DNA of 57,329 nt from Phoronis australis (lineage: Eukaryota; Phoronida; Phoronidae): contig NMRA01000138.1 of the NCBI GenBank assembly GCA_002633005.1, positions 592,274 through 649,602 of the forward strand, read 5' to 3'. The first letter of the stretch is position 1, and every line of letters starts with the position of its first letter. The notes beneath the pieces were generated by a model. The model saw only the letters and a list, made by a program, of their open reading frames with translations. It ran no database searches and had not been told where the DNA came from. Below are positions 36,601 through 45,990 of the stretch, piece by piece. The position numbers and the translations under genes are program-made.

Positions 36601-39600
36601 TGCATGAACTCATTTTCATGAAGTCCTTCTAGATATCTCAAATTTGCTCTGTTCCACAAAACTGAGCTAACTTCATCTGCTCGTAATTCAGAAACAAAAA
36701 GTTCACGTAATTTAGATGCAGTAAGTCTTGTTTCCCTGATATTTGAGTGCTAGACCCAAATGAGGTAAAGTGAAAGTCCCTCACATAGCATGAATTCTTT
36801 TCACCTCATACCATGAGCGAACCAAAATGCAGAACCAGTGGTCACATTGGGCAAATTATTTTAATGACCTGGTAACACAATGAGCAATTATAATTGTCAT
36901 GAATTATAAGTTGTTTTCTGTCTCTCTGCTGTTGAGTGTTTTTCAAGCGGACGATTTCAGTCGTTCAACGTTAAGTATTGCGCTTCACGGTTAAACATTA
37001 TTTAGTTTAGGACACAATATGACGGACAAGAAGAATTTTTTCTTGCTGAATTTCTTAGCAAAGAATAACTTTTAAGTAAAGATTGGTCTGTCAGCCATGT
37101 TTTGTTTGGTGTAGCTATCACCAAACAGCACTTAATGAGGAATTTTTGAGCATCAATTGGCACTAATTGCATTCTGAATCCTAATTGAAAAAAAAAGCTT
37201 TACTCCAGTATCTCTTGCATACATCATTCTGGTAAAAAGGTCCGACATGTTGTAATGCAGACGTCAATGTGTCTGTTACATCTGTGTGTTGATCCAAAAC
37301 AGGTCCTATAAATGCAAATGTCAGTGTGTCTGTTACATCTGTGTGTTGATCTACCACAGGTCGTAATGCAGACGTCAATGTGTCTGTGACATCTGTATGT
37401 TGATCGACCACAGGTCCTAATGCTGACATCAGTGTGTCTGTTACATCTGTGTGTTGATCTACCATAGGTCCTAATGCTGACATCAGTGTTTCTGTTACAT
37501 CTGTGTGTTGATCTACCATAGGTCCTAATGCTGACATCAGTGTGTCTGTTACATCTGTGTGTTGATCTACCATAGGTCCTAATGCTGACATCAGTGTGTC
37601 TGTTACATCTGTGTGTTGATCTACCATAGGTCCTAATGCTGACATCAGTGTGTCTGTTACATCTGTGTGTTGATCTACCATAGGTCCTAATGACTGGAGC
37701 TGGCGCATACGCTATGCTGCGATACACAATCTGGTCAAGATCTGTCAGTGTCTGTCTTCAGACAAGAACAGGGAAGGTCTCCGATCAGTAGCATGGAATA
37801 CTCTCTTAAAGGTGCACTCCACTGAAGCTGACTGCCGCGTCCTTGAAGGATTTAAAGTTGGCCAGGTAAATCTGAATCATGATTATGTAATGATTTAGAG
37901 TTTGCTCCGAGGTAGAGGGTCATGTCTTAATTACTGCATGCTGGTGCATGATGCATTTCACCTAAAATGCCATACTCATTTCTGGTTGTTATGTACTATA
38001 TTTTATGAATTCTTGTAACATAACAACTGTGTAAGTCTTTCTTAATTCACAAATGACTGTTGCTCTGTCAACATTTTACCTATCACACTACACATTTTCT
38101 ATCAATTACAATTTTCTATTTATTGACAAATAAATGTGTTAATATTTTGGTGTTATAAAACACCAGGTGATTACAAAAGTCTGTCATCACAAAGCACACC
38201 AAGTCACAAGCCTCTCTCAGTGACGTAGTAGGATAACTACTAACATCTACTGTTAACAGAACATAACACTCTCAACATTGATCTCATTATTAGGTGGATG
38301 CCAGTATCCAAGAGATGATGTCTAAATACTGCTCTGTACCTCTTCCCATCACCTCCAGCTCCCTAGGAGCAAAGGTCGCCTCTGGCCTCGTCACCGCTTA
38401 CCTACCGCCACTGCCACCTGTTGTCACCAGCAGGAAGCCTTCGCCATCGCCAAGAGCCAAGATTTTAATTAACCACCCAGTCAACAAAAGCCCTCAAAGG
38501 ACTTCACTCAAGTATGACGATACATCGTTATTGTTTGTTCTTACATTCATGTCTGAGTATTTCAATGTGAAAAATATATTGTTGGTAGAAGAGTATTAGC
38601 CTAGACATCATCAGGGCTTAACTCCATCTTTACAGAGATGAGCAACCATTTTTATTGTCTCATTGATGATTTTATAAATGTAGAGAAGAGACACCGCTGT
38701 AGTTAGAGCCTTATGTAGGAATCATTAATGTTTATGACCAGTTATTGCCAAGGTTGCCATGGTCTCTGCAAACCTGACAAAAGTTTTATGAATTTTTCTT
38801 GAGGTAATTCGCCGTCACATCACAATGCAAGCCTCAACATCTGTACATGGAGCCTTATAAGGCAGCAAGTTTTTTTTCATGTTTTTAACACCGGGCTGTT
38901 ATGATTTACCTTTATCAACTTATCAACTTTAAGTTGACCATTCTCGGTCTCTGAAATGTCTTAAAACGATCTGTAAAAAGAAAATGTTAAAGTGGTTTTA
39001 GAGGCTGAGTGATGCCAGTTTACAAAAACGGTCATGCTGTTGTTTATTTTAAAATACTAATTTGACATGTGCATTGTTTTCGAAGGAAATTTTATATGGG
39101 TAATCGCAAAATATAGGTGCATGTACAAAAAGGTAAATAGGAGATGTTAGCTGATGAATAAAACAACTTCTCTTTGTTGCATAGTTCTTAGTTATACAAC
39201 ACATTTGCAGGCAAGAAATAATGCTAGCAACTAGTTTGCAAGAGCCACAACCAGACTTCAATGCCAGGACAAGTTTTGATCTGAAGAGAATTGTAGAGGA
39301 TCAGGTAAAAGTTTCATTCCTTCCATTGCTTTTTATTAAATGACTTTGTGTATTTTGCAAAGATAATCCATTATATGTCTCATATCTTACTGGAATTATG
39401 TGGCACAGTCTTGTTTCTGAAACGTACAAGGTTAGCTTATGAATATTCATCATGCACATAAGATTAATCGTGTTAGGGCTGTTCCAGTAAAATCCGTGTG
39501 GTAGGGGGGGGGGGGNTGCAAGAGCCACAACCAGACTTCAATGCCAGGACAAGTTTTGATCTGAAGAGAATTGTAGAGGATCAGGTAAAAGTTTCCTTCC

Positions 39601-42058
39601 TTCCATTGCTTTTTATTAAATGTGTATTTTGCAAAGATAATCCATTATATGTCTCATATCTTACTGGAATTATGTGGCACAGTCTTGTTTCTGAAACGTA
39701 CAAGGTTAGCTTATGAATATTCATCATGCACATAAGATTAATCGTGTTAATATTCTGTAGTATTCTATCAGTGGTCCTTTAGTGCTGATGGTTACTCAAT
39801 AGTATTTTACAATATATTTTTTAATGTGTACATGATTAATAGCCACTTCTTTGTATACCACAGTGCCCCCTCTCATTCTGCAGTTATTACCCACAATGCT
39901 GTGCATCTGTAGTGTCATTGCCTTTGCATGTCTGTAGGTTTTTTTCAATAAAAGCTTGATGGTCATGATGAAATCAAGCACAGAATTATGTGGTGATGAT
40001 ATGCTGACAGTCGCTTTTGGACAAATGTGTAGGTTGAAGAAATTCCTTGTCTGTCATTTTTTGACAAATTGACTTGACAAATTGTGGTGAAATTTAATAC
40101 AGAAGTGTGTAATGGGAATCTACTGTCACCAGTGGATTTTTGGGTGGAATTAACTACTGTAACATACACTGTTGGCAATTTTAGTTTTGGACAAGATTTT
40201 CCTTGTCTATTGATTATTGTCCTGAAGGTGCGACAGATTTTGATTTAAGTTGATGCGAGGGTTTATGACTGTAATGCGCTAGCACAAGTTGATTTTCTAA
40301 CAAGTTCGACTATCGTGACACCCTGTGTTGGCCATTGTTGTTTTCAGCAAGATGTTGTTCGCCTGCCAATTATAGACAAAAGGGCCTGTTGACAGATATT
40401 GACAAAATTTCAAACAGAGATATAAGATGGGGATTGGCTGGACCAGTCAAATTTCACACTGATTTGACTTCATTGGTCATTTTAGTTTTTGGCAAGACTG
40501 CTTTGCGTCAATTATTGTTTAAATGGCTTACCACATTTTGATGGAACTGGACACAAAAATGTGTGATTGGTATGCATGGGCATCAATTGGTTTTTGAACG
40601 GATTTGAGTACTGTAGCACCCACCATAGGCCATTTTAGTTTTTGTCGTTGATTATTATCAAAACTGCTCGACAGGTTTTGATGAGACTTGACACAGGTTT
40701 ATGGCTGGGATGCACTGGCACCAGTTGATTATCAGACAGACTAGACTTCCGCTGACCTCTGTGGTCTGTGGAATGTGGCAGTAACAATGGATTTCCTAAT
40801 TTTGGCATATGAGTATTTATGTATGTAATGTATGTTACGTGATACTTGATGAATCCCTTAGAATCGTACCGTTAGCGGTTTAGTCGTGGGTGCAACACTG
40901 CATTTCAATGCTTTGTGTTGCTGCTGTACACTTAGTATTAGTTTGGTATTCATTACTCTGATGCCAATAAAGTTTCACTGTTGCGTAATGAGTCACAAAA
41001 TGCAGATATAAAAAATATTGTCAAGCTGAATAAGGTGCAATGAATCGTTGTTCCCTTGTCCGACGCTACTCTGGCGTGTGTTAGCCACCATTTCTTTTGA
41101 AATGTAGGTCAATCATGTGTTTTTCTATCTCTAAAAAAGGGGGAGACTTGTATTCGATATTGTGATACTAGTTGTATTTTATGAATATTCGTCATGTACA
41201 TATGATTGACCATATTGTTTTTATGTACTACTAACTAAAAACTTAAGATGAAATCCAACTTACTAAACTCTTAATATATGCATTTCATTACTTTGTTAAA
41301 AAGTAAAACTGTTATGGTCATTTACACGGGTCGCAGATTTTGATAACCAGAATAAGGGGCATTAAACCGATTCTTTAAATCCAGGTGCCCCTGTAAGTGA
41401 CTACTGCCAGTAAAACAGTGCTATTGTTAGTTGTCATTTCTTCTATGGGTTGACTGACATCTGACAGACAGTGTGTATGTTGAAGAGTTATACTCAATAT
41501 TAAAAGTTAATGCGAGATTTTTCAGGAAGTATTTGCAGCTAATCATGTTTGTCTAACTGTCATGTATGAGTAATCAAAATGTGTAGACATGCACATCAAT
41601 ACAATTTTTAGAATTCAAAAGTCATGCACTATCTGTCATTTCTGTGAGACAGAGCATGTCCTAATTTATTCCAACTTTGGTTTGACAAATTTCATACAAA
41701 CAGGTTCTATACTTTGTGAAATTGTATTCAACAATCGCACTTTGTTTGTGACAGCCTCTGTGAAGTACAATACCTTCATGCTTGGTTCATTGTACGCCAC
41801 CTGGTGACATGTCGTTGGTGTCATATTGTGCATGTGTGCCATTGGTATTAATTCTGACAATGTATTGTGTACCTGCAGTGGAGGAAAGATCTGGAAGTTC
41901 AAATGGAAAAAGAAGAGCATGAAAAAGTGCGAGACATAAAAATAAAGACTAAAGAAGAGGAAATACAGCAGGAGCAGATTGAGGAGGGGAGGAAGAAGAA
42001 ACTAGGCACAAGATATCAACCAAACAGTGCGTACAGCTTGCCAGGAGGAGACAGATGA
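27507..42058 (+). CDS. TMEM232: Transmembrane protein 232 (complete, 13 coding exons)
   Basis: Ortholog of human TMEM232, a conserved but little-understood protein associated with ciliated and sperm cells (general knowledge). Coding exons: 27507-27646, 28401-28512, 29107-29212, 29901-30058, 30389-30488, 31025-31188, 34581-34762, 35111-35702, 36057-36294, 37684-37865, 38294-38511, 39211-39304, 41879-42058. All phases agree and give 821 codons plus stop; human is about 657. Family landmarks: an MPxxxxPxxxxxGxIS start, DLPVAWTEVAQLSQCRGK, IIALFFLAETSLYWL, VVLTEAAKSNLAALR, AAIHNLVKICQ and a charged C-terminal helix ending in a YSLPGGDR tail. Hydrophobic stretches near residues 137-151 and 173-183 could be membrane segments but are short. 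The extra length is mainly an acidic, serine-rich insert in exon 8. The start ATG lies four bases after an acceptor-like ttttattgcag, so a non-coding 5' exon is likely. Confidence 0.95.
28154..28365. repeat. 41-bp minisatellite, about 5 units
   Basis: Units of GCAGCGGTTGGGTAACTGTG followed by CTAGCCTTACAAAGTGGCAA, with small changes, in the TMEM232 intron before exon 2. The last unit has a six-base insertion. Confidence 0.9.
28401..28512 (+). CDS. TMEM232: TMEM232 coding exon 2
   Basis: Acceptor tctattttag, donor gtgaac, phase 2 in, 0 out. It encodes NPLEITESFPNVFNSSKT and a helix, EDTAKLEEQAFKMLERIK. Confidence 0.9.
29107..29212 (+). CDS. TMEM232: TMEM232 coding exon 3
   Basis: Acceptor gtcttacag, donor gtcagt, phase 0 in, 1 out. 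It holds the best family signature, VDLPVAWTEVAQLSQCRGK. Human has LPAAWTEV...LAQCKGE at the same place. Confidence 0.95.
29222..29452. repeat. Pyrimidine-rich imperfect repeat
   Basis: About three diverged units of CTCCTGTCATGCTGGCTCGC and CACCCTCTTCCTCCCAGCTC, immediately after the donor of TMEM232 exon 3. Open frames here reflect the C/T bias and are not taken as coding. Confidence 0.7.
29901..30058 (+). CDS. TMEM232: TMEM232 coding exon 4
   Basis: Acceptor tttctttcag, donor gtatga, phase 1 in, 0 out. It contains the hydrophobic run DNIIALFFLAETSLYWL, matching the human ALFFVAESVLYRL block, and ends EIKLLK. Confidence 0.95.
30389..30488 (+). CDS. TMEM232: TMEM232 coding exon 5
   Basis: Acceptor ttccctacag, donor gtaagt, phase 0 in, 1 out. 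It encodes VSFLVFMRLFYHHMSGNM and on to RLFQYLD. A second hydrophobic stretch, FLVFMRLF, aligns with human YLVFLRLF. Confidence 0.93.
31025..31188 (+). CDS. TMEM232: TMEM232 coding exon 6
   Basis: Acceptor gaaacag, donor gtgaat, phase 1 in, 0 out. It encodes GLADCQDAYNPYPNALLYLR and an acidic end, DTNDDLGLEEDFYD. The following intron is almost filled by the 2.36-kb transposon. Confidence 0.92.
31688..34047. mobile_element. 2.36-kb non-autonomous hAT-type transposon
   Basis: Inverted ends GTGGCGGATCTACG / CGTAGATCCGCCAC and an 8-bp target duplication TGAACTCC (31680-31687 and 34048-34055). The 8-bp duplication and AGTGGCGGATC end suggest hAT. Inside are imperfect repeats of GGGACCAGA(A/T)GTACACTGA (about 32448 and 32633) and G- or C-runs near both ends. 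No transposase domain is recognisable in any frame. It fills most of the intron between TMEM232 exons 6 and 7. Confidence 0.8.
34581..34762 (+). CDS. TMEM232: TMEM232 coding exon 7
   Basis: Acceptor acttgtttcag, donor gtgagt, phase 0 in, 2 out. It includes LSPTLWHALDVWRCTNGLGG, which aligns with the human NHLLWHCVAAWSC block. A competing acceptor 13 bases upstream is out of phase. Confidence 0.92.
35111..35702 (+). CDS. TMEM232: TMEM232 coding exon 8, with long acidic insert
   Basis: Acceptor ttgtttcag, donor gtaagg, phase 2 in, 0 out, 592 bases. It starts with the conserved WIDACTAMVVLTEAAKSNLA. After GLVPQETS comes about 150 residues of low-complexity acidic and serine/arginine-rich sequence (for example SPEGEQPIPSPRRSRSKP) absent from human TMEM232; this part is probably disordered. 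Confidence 0.92.
36057..36294 (+). CDS. TMEM232: TMEM232 coding exon 9
   Basis: Acceptor attttgcag, donor gtagag, phase 0 in, 1 out. It encodes SSECKGLNSWRWEVAFFYVE and ALTEICLKGSTSVIQKIALVG, parallel to human W.WNVVYIYTVILAEICLYA...KTALIG. Confidence 0.93.
37239..37683. repeat. 54-bp minisatellite carrying repeated splice acceptors
   Basis: About eight units (one slightly longer) of TCTGTTACATCTGTGTGTTG, ATCTACCATAG, GTCCTAATG, CTGACATCAGTG. Each unit repeats the acceptor context used by TMEM232 exon 10 (accatag|gtcctaatg). In the exon frame every full unit contains an in-frame TGA, so the array is intronic. The minus strand is open in two frames only because 54 is a multiple of three. Confidence 0.92.
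37684..37865 (+). CDS. TMEM232: TMEM232 coding exon 10
   Basis: Acceptor ctaccatag, donor gtaaat, phase 1 in, 0 out. It encodes PNDWSWRIRYAAIHNLVKIC and NREGLRSVAWNTLLK, matching human YGLVYNLVKI...DGLRNMIWQTLQK. The acceptor and first nine bases are the last unit of the 54-bp minisatellite just upstream. Confidence 0.94.
38294..38511 (+). CDS. TMEM232: TMEM232 coding exon 11
   Basis: Acceptor cattattag, donor gtatga after 38511, phase 0 in, 2 out. It encodes VDASIQEMMSKYCSVPLPIT, VASGLVTAYLPPLPPV and a basic serine-proline stretch. Human has IANTLSKLFFPPIEA here. Confidence 0.88.
39211..39304 (+). CDS. TMEM232: TMEM232 coding exon 12
   Basis: Acceptor acatttgcag, donor gtaaaa, phase 2 in, 0 out. 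It encodes KQEIMLATSLQEPQPDFNAR and TSFDLKRIVEDQ. A near-identical second copy of its last 68 bases follows at 39517-39584 after a single N. Confidence 0.9.
39236..39749. other. Assembly junction: two near-identical copies around a single N
   Basis: 39236-39472 and 39517-39749 match closely, with an eight-base indel (gactttgt) and a substitution. The N is at 39516, after a G-run. This best fits two alleles placed in tandem rather than a true duplication. The upstream copy ends in a TTA followed by GGGCTGTTCCAGTAAAATCC, not shared with the downstream copy. Confidence 0.75.
40040..40930. repeat. Diverged repeat region related to the 16254-17293 element
   Basis: Loose units of roughly 150-170 bases with GGCCATTTTAGTTTTTG and TTTGATG-ACTTGACAC motifs. 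The end GTGGGTGCAACACTGCATTT and ATGCTTTGTGTTGCTGCTG resembles the right end of the 16254-17293 element. Boundaries are approximate. Confidence 0.45.
41879..42058 (+). CDS. TMEM232: TMEM232 terminal coding exon 13
   Basis: Acceptor gtacctgcag, stop TGA at 42056-42058. It encodes WRKDLEVQMEKEEHEKVRDI and a Lys/Glu-rich helix, then GTRYQPNSAYSLPGGDR. Human TMEM232 also ends with a WQEELK... charged helix and a YELPY tail. Confidence 0.94.
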   Translation, partial: WRKDLEVQMEKEEHEKVRDIKIKTKEEEIQQEQIEEGRKKKLGTRYQPNSAYSLPGGDR

Positions 42059-42692
42059 GTTGCCGGTCAACACATTGTAAGAGTTTTGTCTCAGTGAAGC
42101 CTTGCGGAATTCGTTGTGGAGGAGTTGCAGCCATGCTACTCTAAGAATATGTAGAATATGAGAATTAATATTGTGTATTTAAAATATGGTGAGCAAGTGG
42201 CTGGGTTTCAAGTAGTTGAACGTATACACGAAATTATAAGCATTGTTTGTCACTTAAGCACCACCTGTTGGTCTTATCTTGTGTCCTTTAGATTTGAAGT
42301 CTCAACATGTTTCTGTCCAAAAGGAACATGAAGAGCATGTTACAAGGCTCTTGTCCATCTGCAAGTGACATGTAAGTGATAATGCTTGCTGTTAGTATTG
42401 AAATGGATAACTTATACATGTGTTACATAATCTGACTGGCTGTAATTGAGTGCTGAACAGGTAATTTAACTCTTCTAGTACATTTTTGTCAATGTTTAGA
42501 CAAGTAGACGCATATTCCTGGGAGTTTCCATTCATTCAAGTTTCTTGAAATACTAATACTTGTAAGAAAGTTCATTCCATTGGATGTATCAACTTAAGAA
42601 TGCTGGAGGTTAGTATAAAGTGTACTGTTGTGATATGTTTCTGATCTTATTTGTACATTAAATAATTATTTATTAATTATATATTGAAACAA

Positions 42693-42698
42693 AATAAA
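42693..42698 (+). terminator. Candidate TMEM232 poly(A) signal
   Basis: AATAAA 635 bases after the stop codon, followed by TTATGTTTTATTG and then a GT-rich stretch. It is the best-placed signal I see; use is inferred. Confidence 0.5.
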
Positions 42699-43313
42699 TT
42701 ATGTTTTATTGAACGTGTTACTGTGCGCCTTTACAACCTACCTTCAGTAGCAAAATAACGCCTTAATTGTCAATTTTTATAAAACATTATTTTTTAAATT
42801 AAAACTTCACCAGTTACCTAAAAATCACTGTTAGGAATTTTCAAGTAGCAATACGGAAGGTATTTTTGTAAAAAATAGCAGTCTGTGGTGTTTAATGGAA
42901 TGTGATTTAAGGAATAAGTGGTTCATTTAAGCATTTATGCAAACAAAGTGACAAGTACCTACTGGTGTACTGAGATAAATTGTTATCTTGAAAAATGTTG
43001 CTATATCTTGAAAAGGGCACACAAAGTATGTTTCTCAATAATATTGGAGCCTGAAAACTATTCTGTAGAGCACTTGCCTACCTAAAATGAGAACAAGCAC
43101 TCGCCTAAATTGAAATCTCGACAGTAAGCACTCACTTCATTTCCAAAATGGTGTCCACCTATTGTTAATAAATTAGTGTGATTTTGGGATACAGAAAGGT
43201 GCCTATAATGAATCTAAAGCAAGATTAAGCTATTGAGTTAAGTTATTTATTTCTGAGGGCCCCCGATGGAAAGCAGTGTGAACTGATGGGGCTATCCTCA
43301 TTGTAAATATTAC

Positions 43314-43658
43314 CAAGGCTTGGAATTTTCCGCGGAAACGCGGATTTCCGCTTTTTCCAAATGTTCTGTTTGCGCATTTTATTATATTTCCGCGTAAAAA
43401 AAATCGGATTTGATATAAAATATCCGCGGCAAATTCCTTTCTTACCGCGGCGTTGCCGACGATGTTCACCTCGAAAAGCGGAAGTTGTTCTTTATGTTTC
43501 GGAGGAAAGTAAATTGTCAACATTGCCGGGGCATCTGGGATTGCGTGGTGGGATTTTCAATGGCTTCTCATGTGATTGTAAACTCAAGGCTGGGTAGCGC
43601 TCATGTTATGGGCCGTAAAAGTTTCCGCGTTTTTTGTCATTGGTCATTCCAAGCCCTG
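43314..43658. mobile_element. hAT-like MITE, ~345 bp
   Basis: Ends CAAGGCTTGGAAT and ATTCCAAGCCCTG are inverted copies (12 of 13). TATTAC flanks both sides (43308-43313, 43659-43664), a partly preserved target duplication. The interior has several CCGCG/CGCGG words. The right 35 bases match the element at 13839-14059. Confidence 0.75.
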
Positions 43659-43691
43659 TATTACATTAATAAATAAATCTGTACCAGACTT

Positions 43692-43731
43692 ACCACAGTT
43701 ACCTGTTACAATATTGTACAGTAACTGTGGT
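43692..43731. repeat. 40-bp near-perfect palindrome
   Basis: ACCACAGTTAC at the left is answered by GTAACTGTGGT at the right, with centre ACAATATTGT; one offset base per arm. It could form a hairpin or be a remnant of a small foldback element. Confidence 0.8.
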
Positions 43732-45924
43732 GTATTTCCACTTAAAATCATTGCCGTTGATCAAGGTAATCTTAGAACTTGTAGTCAAGTCAAACACCAT
43801 CTTGGATTTCAACAAGTACTAATCTAGAGTGATTACAAACACTTGCCTATGCTCACTGATGCAAAAAGATTTTCAAGAAGCGAGCGCTCAAGGATGCCCT
43901 CACTGAACAGGCATCCGATCTGGCTTGAGGCAATTTACTACACATTAGTCTCTACCGAACCATGAAAATTTACTAGTTTCATGTCTGTATGGGTAGTAGT
44001 CTTGATCCTTCACTCAACTTATTCCACAGGCGCAGTACTTAATTTTCTGTCAGATTAACGCTTTAGTTTTTTATTTATACCATTAATTCACTATTGTTGT
44101 CAATTTCATATTATTTTCTTGCGTCAGAGATAAATTGTTTGCAATGCACATGTGCCTGTTGTATATAGTAAGTACACTCTAAAAAATTAATTAATTCTCA
44201 GACTGGCTTCTGAAATTACTTACTTTCAGTCTGTGAATTTAATTTTGGCCTGTCATTTGAAACAAATAATTGGTATTTATTTCACTGGTGCTGAGATTGA
44301 CGAGACTAAATATATTTTCGTAATAATGCAAAATGTTCTGTTTTTGAAACGTTATTTTTTAGGGTTTCATTTTGCCACCGTATTTGGCCCTCTGAAAGAT
44401 ATCTTGAACCAAGTCACTTTGGGGGCTGAAATCAGCCATAATTTGGACAAAATAATTGCAAAATGAATAAAGAACAACTTTGTTAGTACAGATTTCTACG
44501 TACCTTCTATTAAAGAGACCTGATGCGAAAATTATAATTTTGGCATATCCTGCATTCTCTTGCCATTTTTTCTTCAATTTCAAGGTCACTGCAAGAAAAT
44601 TAAGTTTTGACTTGGGAAAATTATTGTTAATGGCACATCTCAAAAACAGCTTTAGATTTTGTGTATATTTTGTACCAACGAGTAGGTGGGGTAACTCCAG
44701 GCACCATTTGAGGGGAAAATGTTTAAAGCATGTCTCAAGAACAGACCTCTGTACTTTGTAGCAATGTGCTGATAAGTTTGCATTTAGAAATTAATGAGAC
44801 AAGTGCACACATATATTAAGTAGTATCATTTATTTCTAATATCTTGCAAGTTTCGTGAACTACCAAGACTTGTCCAGTAAACAACTAATAAAATGTTATT
44901 GAAAAATCTGTAATTGTGTAGTCACATTGTCCTGACAAGACATATGGCTGAGCCCATTGAAACCAGACTGGTGCAGGTGCCAGTTGATTTTGGTGACCTT
45001 GAGACTTGACCACAAAGTCATAACGAAAAATATTAAAGCTGCATTACAAACAAGTTAATTTTTTAAGCAAACTTTTCTCATGGGAGTATCCTGAGGTGAT
45101 GGGGGACAATTTGATCACTTTATGACAAATGGTTGTCTACCTATAGGCTCATTATCAGTATTACATATTGCACAGGAATTGTGCACTAATCTTTTGTAAT
45201 ATTTATTGCGATTAACATGAAGAAATAAGCAAACAGAAACAGAAAGAAAACAACAATCCATCAAGTATATGTGGTCCACTAGATTTTGAAGACAGGTGTG
45301 AAGATTAATTTCAGTGACATTATTTCCACTTAAGCCTTACTTTACGAGGTTTTTTTGTAGTGATAAAAAACTTCTTTTCCTAGCTCTGTAAGATCAGCAG
45401 GGTTAGTGGTATTCATGGGCAAGACCAGAAACACTACATCATATGTTTTCACTAGATTTCCATGCTGTGATTTTACCATTGTGATTTACCAGCTTTTTCG
45501 TCTCACCAGCGACTCATCTTACTGCACAAATATTTTTGATTTCATGGGCAACTGGAAAGTCACGGTTAAAAATGTGAAATCCAGGCTTTAGTCCCTTAAA
45601 TGCTTACAGAGCAGCCACCGCCAGCAATGGCTTATTGATCTACGACTCATAGAACTGATGAATAATTACAACACTTCAAAATATAGCAGGACAAAATGCA
45701 TTGAAACAACCACCACCTCGTTGCTGATGGTATTATCAGCAACTCTTGGCTAAGTGCTAAACGAACAGTTGTGTATTAGGCTGTCTCCAACTGACTTTGA
45801 ATCAGGCTGAGCTAATTTCTCCAAGTCATGCAGTTCAATAGTGTTTAACACTGATGCAGAATATACCCAACTTTCCCAAATTCCGGCAAGACTTAGAACA
45901 TTTCTACTGCTGTCAATGTAATCA

Positions 45925-45990
45925 TCATGTGCTTTTGGTAGCCCAGTTTGACACAACCTCCATCAAATCATTCAACTTCTCTACTGTAAC
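45925..45990 (-). CDS. CDAN1: CDAN1 terminal exon
   Basis: Acceptor tttctttcag, stop TGA at 45927-45925. VTVEKLNDLMEVVSNWATKS and a final Thr follow WCAQ of the previous exon; human has QWPGDFAEELATLSNLFL and about 25 further residues, so this protein ends sooner. Confidence 0.85.
   Translation of the reverse strand, partial: VTVEKLNDLMEVVSNWATKST

Larger units (their letters stand above)
42059..45924. other. Convergent intergenic region between TMEM232 and CDAN1
   Basis: Holds the 3' UTRs of two tail-to-tail genes, a MITE (43314-43658), a 40-bp palindrome (43692-43731), and for CDAN1 a candidate minus-strand AATAAA at 45202-45207. No coding signal is recognised; frames of up to 97 codons around 43230-43600 belong to the MITE and its flanks. 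Confidence 0.6.

Noticed and set aside
37181-37727. Minus-strand 175- and 167-codon frames with a repeated 18-residue unit (GPMVDQHTDVTDTLMSAL)
   Set aside because: They are the reverse reading of the intronic 54-bp minisatellite. 54 is divisible by three, so a frame stays open by repetition; there is no homolog and the sense strand carries a TMEM232 splice site.
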